From NCBI GenBank assembly GCA_902764915.1, contig CACWXY010000002.1:119809-183808 (forward strand): a stretch of DNA of 64,000 bases, written 5' to 3'. How positions within the stretch are numbered: the stretch's first letter is position 1; each line of letters begins with the position of its first letter. This document shows, piece after piece, positions 61,272 to 64,000 of this stretch. The notes below the pieces were generated by a model. The model was not told the DNA's origin. It saw only the letters and a program-made list of their open reading frames with translations, and did not search any database. The translations under genes were made by a program, and so were the position numbers. This DNA is from an uncultured Eubacteriales bacterium. GTDB taxonomy: Bacteria > Bacillota > Clostridia > Christensenellales > Aristaeellaceae.

Positions 61272-63917
61272 ATGAAAAAGTATCTTTACCGTTTTCTTGC
61301 GATCCTGCTGTGCGTGTGTCAGTATAGTCTCTCTGTTTCCCTTGCAGAATCACTGGATTCCGAAGGCGGCGAGCTTCCCCCCGAGCGCCTGGAGCAGTTG
61401 GGAAAAGAGATCCTTATTCTGGAACGATTCGGCGATAAGGCACAGGTGGAGATGGACGCCAACGGAGAGCCTGTTACGGTCAATGGATATCCCGTCCGTC
61501 AGGTGCGCGCTGGGTTCAATAATCTGGGGCAGGAAGCTTTTCAGATGACCATTGATTTTATGGATTATCCATTCTGGCAGACTGCTGCGCAGTATGACGG
61601 CAACCTGGCAGCCATGTCGCTGATTATGGCCAGCTGTGCCAATCGCTGTGTTGGCTATCACGGGATGCTGGCGGAAGATTTTGATCCCGCTCTGAATGTG
61701 GAGCACTTCTTTTCCGATGCCGGCTTTACCGATATCCGCAAGGACGATTATTCCAAAGTGCCCACCATGTTCACCGTGTCCACGGCCATGGCGCAGAGGA
61801 AGATGACAAGCGAGGGAGAAGAACCCTTCACCCTGATTGCCATCGGTGTATGCGGTGAAGGCTATGCCAATGAATGGGAATCCAACATGACAGCCGGCAC
61901 AGGCGAAATCCACCAGGGATTCGAGAGTGCCGCCCAGCTGGTGGTCGACCGTCTGGCAGGATATATTGCTACCCGCGGTATTCAAGGCCGTATCAAGGTA
62001 TGGATCTCCGGCTTCAGCCGGGCAGCTGCTGTCTCCAATGTGGCCGCAGGAATGCTGGTACATACCGGCTTTCTTCCCAAGGAGGATGTCTACGCCTATA
62101 CCTTTGCAACGCCTGCCGCCATCAAAAATCCGCCTCAGGAAGGCTATGAAAACATATTTAACATTATCAGTCCTTCTGACCCTGTTCCTCAGGTCATGCC
62201 GGCTGAATGGGGATATGGCCGGTATGGTACGGATCTGTTTCTGCATGTCCCAGAGTTTTCCTCATACGAAGGCGTAATAGAAAAGAACCTGCGACACCAA
62301 ACCAATAAATCGGAGTACGGCGTAGAGTATAATTACAGCCCGTCACTTGCCTTCAGAACACGACTCCTCCTTTCCATGCTGATGGAACTGATCACGGATG
62401 CCGATACCTATAATGAACGTTTTCAGTCTGCGCTGGTCGGTCTCATGCACGATAATGCGCTGACCAATACACTTCCGATACTCCGAAATCTGATGCAGAG
62501 CATCCATCTCTCCGACCCGGAGGATCAGACACGTCTGAATCATTTCATCGACTTTTTTATTCGCATGCTTCAGGGCATTGTAACGCACTCCGAGTACGGA
62601 GACGCCAACTGGAATGACGGCGAGATGATGTATCGGATGATGGTCGAGCACACGCCCAACGCCTATATTTCCTCTCTCTATACTATCCGAACAGAAAGCT
62701 TTGTAGAAAATGACCGCTGCTGCTATGTCATGGTGCGAGGCCCTGTCAGTGTCACACTCTGGGGAACGCTGTTAGACGGCACAATCATCGATCAGCTCAC
62801 GGTTCACAGTGATGGCACAATTACTGAATCAGCCATTTTTCAGAACCTGGCTCGAAATGCGTTCGCCACAGAGCGCAAAGGCGACACCACATTCATCTGC
62901 GTGCCCTTGAATGCTGACTTCCGCGTAACCTGGACAGCAGAAAACAGTGGCACTGTAGAAAGCCTGTATGCCCTGGCGACCTTGCAGTTCAGCAGCGTGT
63001 ACCCCGGTGCTATCTCGGAAAGAAAACAGGTGCAGGCCGGAGAAACAGGTCTCGTTTTCCAGAACACAGGGCATGACATCATCGCGCTGGATGGTTTTTC
63101 CGACACATCTTTCAGCGCTAATACACTGGCTGAGTTCATGCACATTTCTTCTCCGGGATTCCAGTGGCGCACTGCGCTGACCGTCATCTGCGCGCTGTCC
63201 GTCCTGCTTCTTTGCATTATTCTATGCCTGATTGCTGCCCGTAAGCCGTCCCGGAAAAAAGCATTTTCTTTCTTCACATGGATATTCCTGTGTGTTCTGG
63301 GAATAGCGGCTGTGGAATCGGAAACCGCATTCTGGTTTTTTGCCGATCAGCCATGGGTTCGATTCCTGTGGAAGAGCGTAGCAGCCCTGTCCTTCCTTCC
63401 CCTGTTCCTTCTGATTCATAAGAAGGAAGGCCGTCTGCTTTCCTCCTTTTTCCCATCCCTTCTGATGTTCCTCGCGGCAGACCTGGTCTTTCTTCTCCAT
63501 CCTGCCATTGGCTGGGGAATGTTCCTGCTCAGCTATGCACTCCTGGGCTATCAGCTGCAGCGCAGGAATCCGCTGTCCATGTCACGCTGGATCCTGTGGG
63601 CACTGGCATCTGCAGCTGTGGCAGCTATGATTCTCCTGATCCATCTGTCTGCGTGGAGCACCACGGAATGGGCTGCTGTCATCTGTACACCGGTGCTTCT
63701 GTTCACTGCGTTCTGTGCAGGAAACCAGAAAGACCGGCTGCGTGCCAGTCCCGTTCTGCTGCTGGTCTCCACAGCCATGCAGATGCTGTTTTATCTGGTA
63801 CTGAATGATCCTCTGGTCCATACTGTATCCGTCTTTCTGTTTTACACCGCTCTGCTGACGCTGACCATCAGCAGACCATCCGCAGATACAGAAAAAAGGC
63901 TGGTAAGCGTAAAATAG
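61272..63917 (+). CDS. Exported lipase-like alpha/beta hydrolase fused to a multi-pass membrane domain
   Basis: An 881-residue protein. A signal peptide (FLAILLCVCQYSLSVSLA) is followed by an extracellular hydrolase of about 430 residues. It resembles class 3 lipases: the nucleophile elbow is VWISGFSRAAAVSNVAAG (Ser near residue 246), and a likely acid is in FNIISPSDPVPQVM. A beta-rich region follows (to about residue 630). The C-terminal 240 residues hold a hydrophobic anchor (LTVICALSVLLLCIILCLIA) and about seven more helices. Their pattern, such as LMFLAADLVFLLHPAIGWGM then LLSYALLGYQL, recalls YhhN/TMEM86 lysoplasmalogenases. The first part should face outside. Lipid substrates are inferred only. 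Confidence 0.7.
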   Translation: MKKYLYRFLAILLCVCQYSLSVSLAESLDSEGGELPPERLEQLGKEILILERFGDKAQVEMDANGEPVTVNGYPVRQVRAGFNNLGQEAFQMTIDFMDYPFWQTAAQYDGNLAAMSLIMASCANRCVGYHGMLAEDFDPALNVEHFFSDAGFTDIRKDDYSKVPTMFTVSTAMAQRKMTSEGEEPFTLIAIGVCGEGYANEWESNMTAGTGEIHQGFESAAQLVVDRLAGYIATRGIQGRIKVWISGFSRAAAVSNVAAGMLVHTGFLPKEDVYAYTFATPAAIKNPPQEGYENIFNIISPSDPVPQVMPAEWGYGRYGTDLFLHVPEFSSYEGVIEKNLRHQTNKSEYGVEYNYSPSLAFRTRLLLSMLMELITDADTYNERFQSALVGLMHDNALTNTLPILRNLMQSIHLSDPEDQTRLNHFIDFFIRMLQGIVTHSEYGDANWNDGEMMYRMMVEHTPNAYISSLYTIRTESFVENDRCCYVMVRGPVSVTLWGTLLDGTIIDQLTVHSDGTITESAIFQNLARNAFATERKGDTTFICVPLNADFRVTWTAENSGTVESLYALATLQFSSVYPGAISERKQVQAGETGLVFQNTGHDIIALDGFSDTSFSANTLAEFMHISSPGFQWRTALTVICALSVLLLCIILCLIAARKPSRKKAFSFFTWIFLCVLGIAAVESETAFWFFADQPWVRFLWKSVAALSFLPLFLLIHKKEGRLLSSFFPSLLMFLAADLVFLLHPAIGWGMFLLSYALLGYQLQRRNPLSMSRWILWALASAAVAAMILLIHLSAWSTTEWAAVICTPVLLFTAFCAGNQKDRLRASPVLLLVSTAMQMLFYLVLNDPLVHTVSVFLFYTALLTLTISRPSADTEKRLVSVK

Positions 63918-63952
63918 AACCACACCTTCCGCACATGTAATGAATGCGCAAT

Positions 63953-63992
63953 AATGGGGCATCGAGAGAACTCCCTCAATCGATGCCCCATT
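63953..63992 (+). terminator. Stem-loop at the window edge, probable terminator
   Basis: A perfect 13-bp repeat (AATGGGGCATCGA / TCGATGCCCCATT) with a 14-base loop lies 35 bases after the lipase-like gene and is followed by GTTGTGTA. The sequence ends before any longer T run could be seen. Confidence 0.6.
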
Positions 63993-64000
63993 GTTGTGTA

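Overview
The window is a continuous piece of bacterial chromosome with moderately high GC, closely packed genes and strong AGGAGG-type ribosome binding sites. It suggests an anaerobic, fermentative member of the Bacillota, probably a gut Clostridia-like lineage. The grounds are a DegV protein, choline-binding-type cell-wall repeats, a long CBS/DRTGG family II pyrophosphatase, biotin-dependent sodium-pump decarboxylase genes, ATP-dependent PEP carboxykinase, and plant-polysaccharide genes (GH127, GH105, CE7). No tRNA, rRNA, CRISPR array or prophage was seen. The species cannot be named from the sequence alone.

Layout: 1-5.4 kb holds the end of a HAD hydrolase and a complete branched-chain amino acid ABC transporter (livJHMGF, minus strand). 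5.6-9.5 kb, plus strand, holds a DMT permease, a threonine aldolase-like enzyme, and a two-gene unit of a secreted phosphodiester glycosidase and an Lgt-like membrane protein. 9.5-15.4 kb is a patchwork: a ComEC-like hydrolase, a degenerate IS630 transposase, a STAS-domain stump, a malate module (2HCT carrier plus malic enzyme) and a frameshifted small helix-turn-helix gene. 15.4-22.1 kb holds a family II pyrophosphatase, two secreted proteins (LRR and CAP), CTP synthase and an rRNA methyltransferase. 22.1-25.9 kb is a purA-hisH-hisF-hisC operon. 26-33.2 kb holds an aldehyde dehydrogenase, a MATE exporter and divergent plant-glycan genes.

33.5-39.2 kb is a full oligopeptide ABC transporter (oppABCDF). 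39.3-44.1 kb holds paired short chromate transporters, a second phosphodiester glycosidase, DegV and a long acidic protein. 44.2-48 kb holds a split transketolase, a methionine gamma-lyase-family enzyme and a DUF308 membrane protein. 48.1-53.9 kb holds topB, pepF and pckA. 54-59.3 kb is a five-gene biotin/sodium decarboxylase operon that contains both an acyl-CoA-type and an oxaloacetate-type carboxyltransferase. 59.4-61.1 kb holds mgtE behind a structured leader. 61.3-63.9 kb encodes a large exported lipase-like protein with a multi-pass membrane tail.

Metabolically, malate uptake and malic enzyme, PEP carboxykinase and the decarboxylase/transcarboxylase operon all centre on C4-dicarboxylates, pyruvate and sodium-coupled energy conservation. 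The liv and opp systems and PepF supply amino acids and peptides, and GH127/GH105/CE7 process pectin and arabinan fragments. The most surprising points are a CTP synthase whose glutaminase nucleophile Cys is replaced, an Lgt homologue lacking the conserved His beside a phosphodiester glycosidase, and the lipase/membrane-domain fusion.
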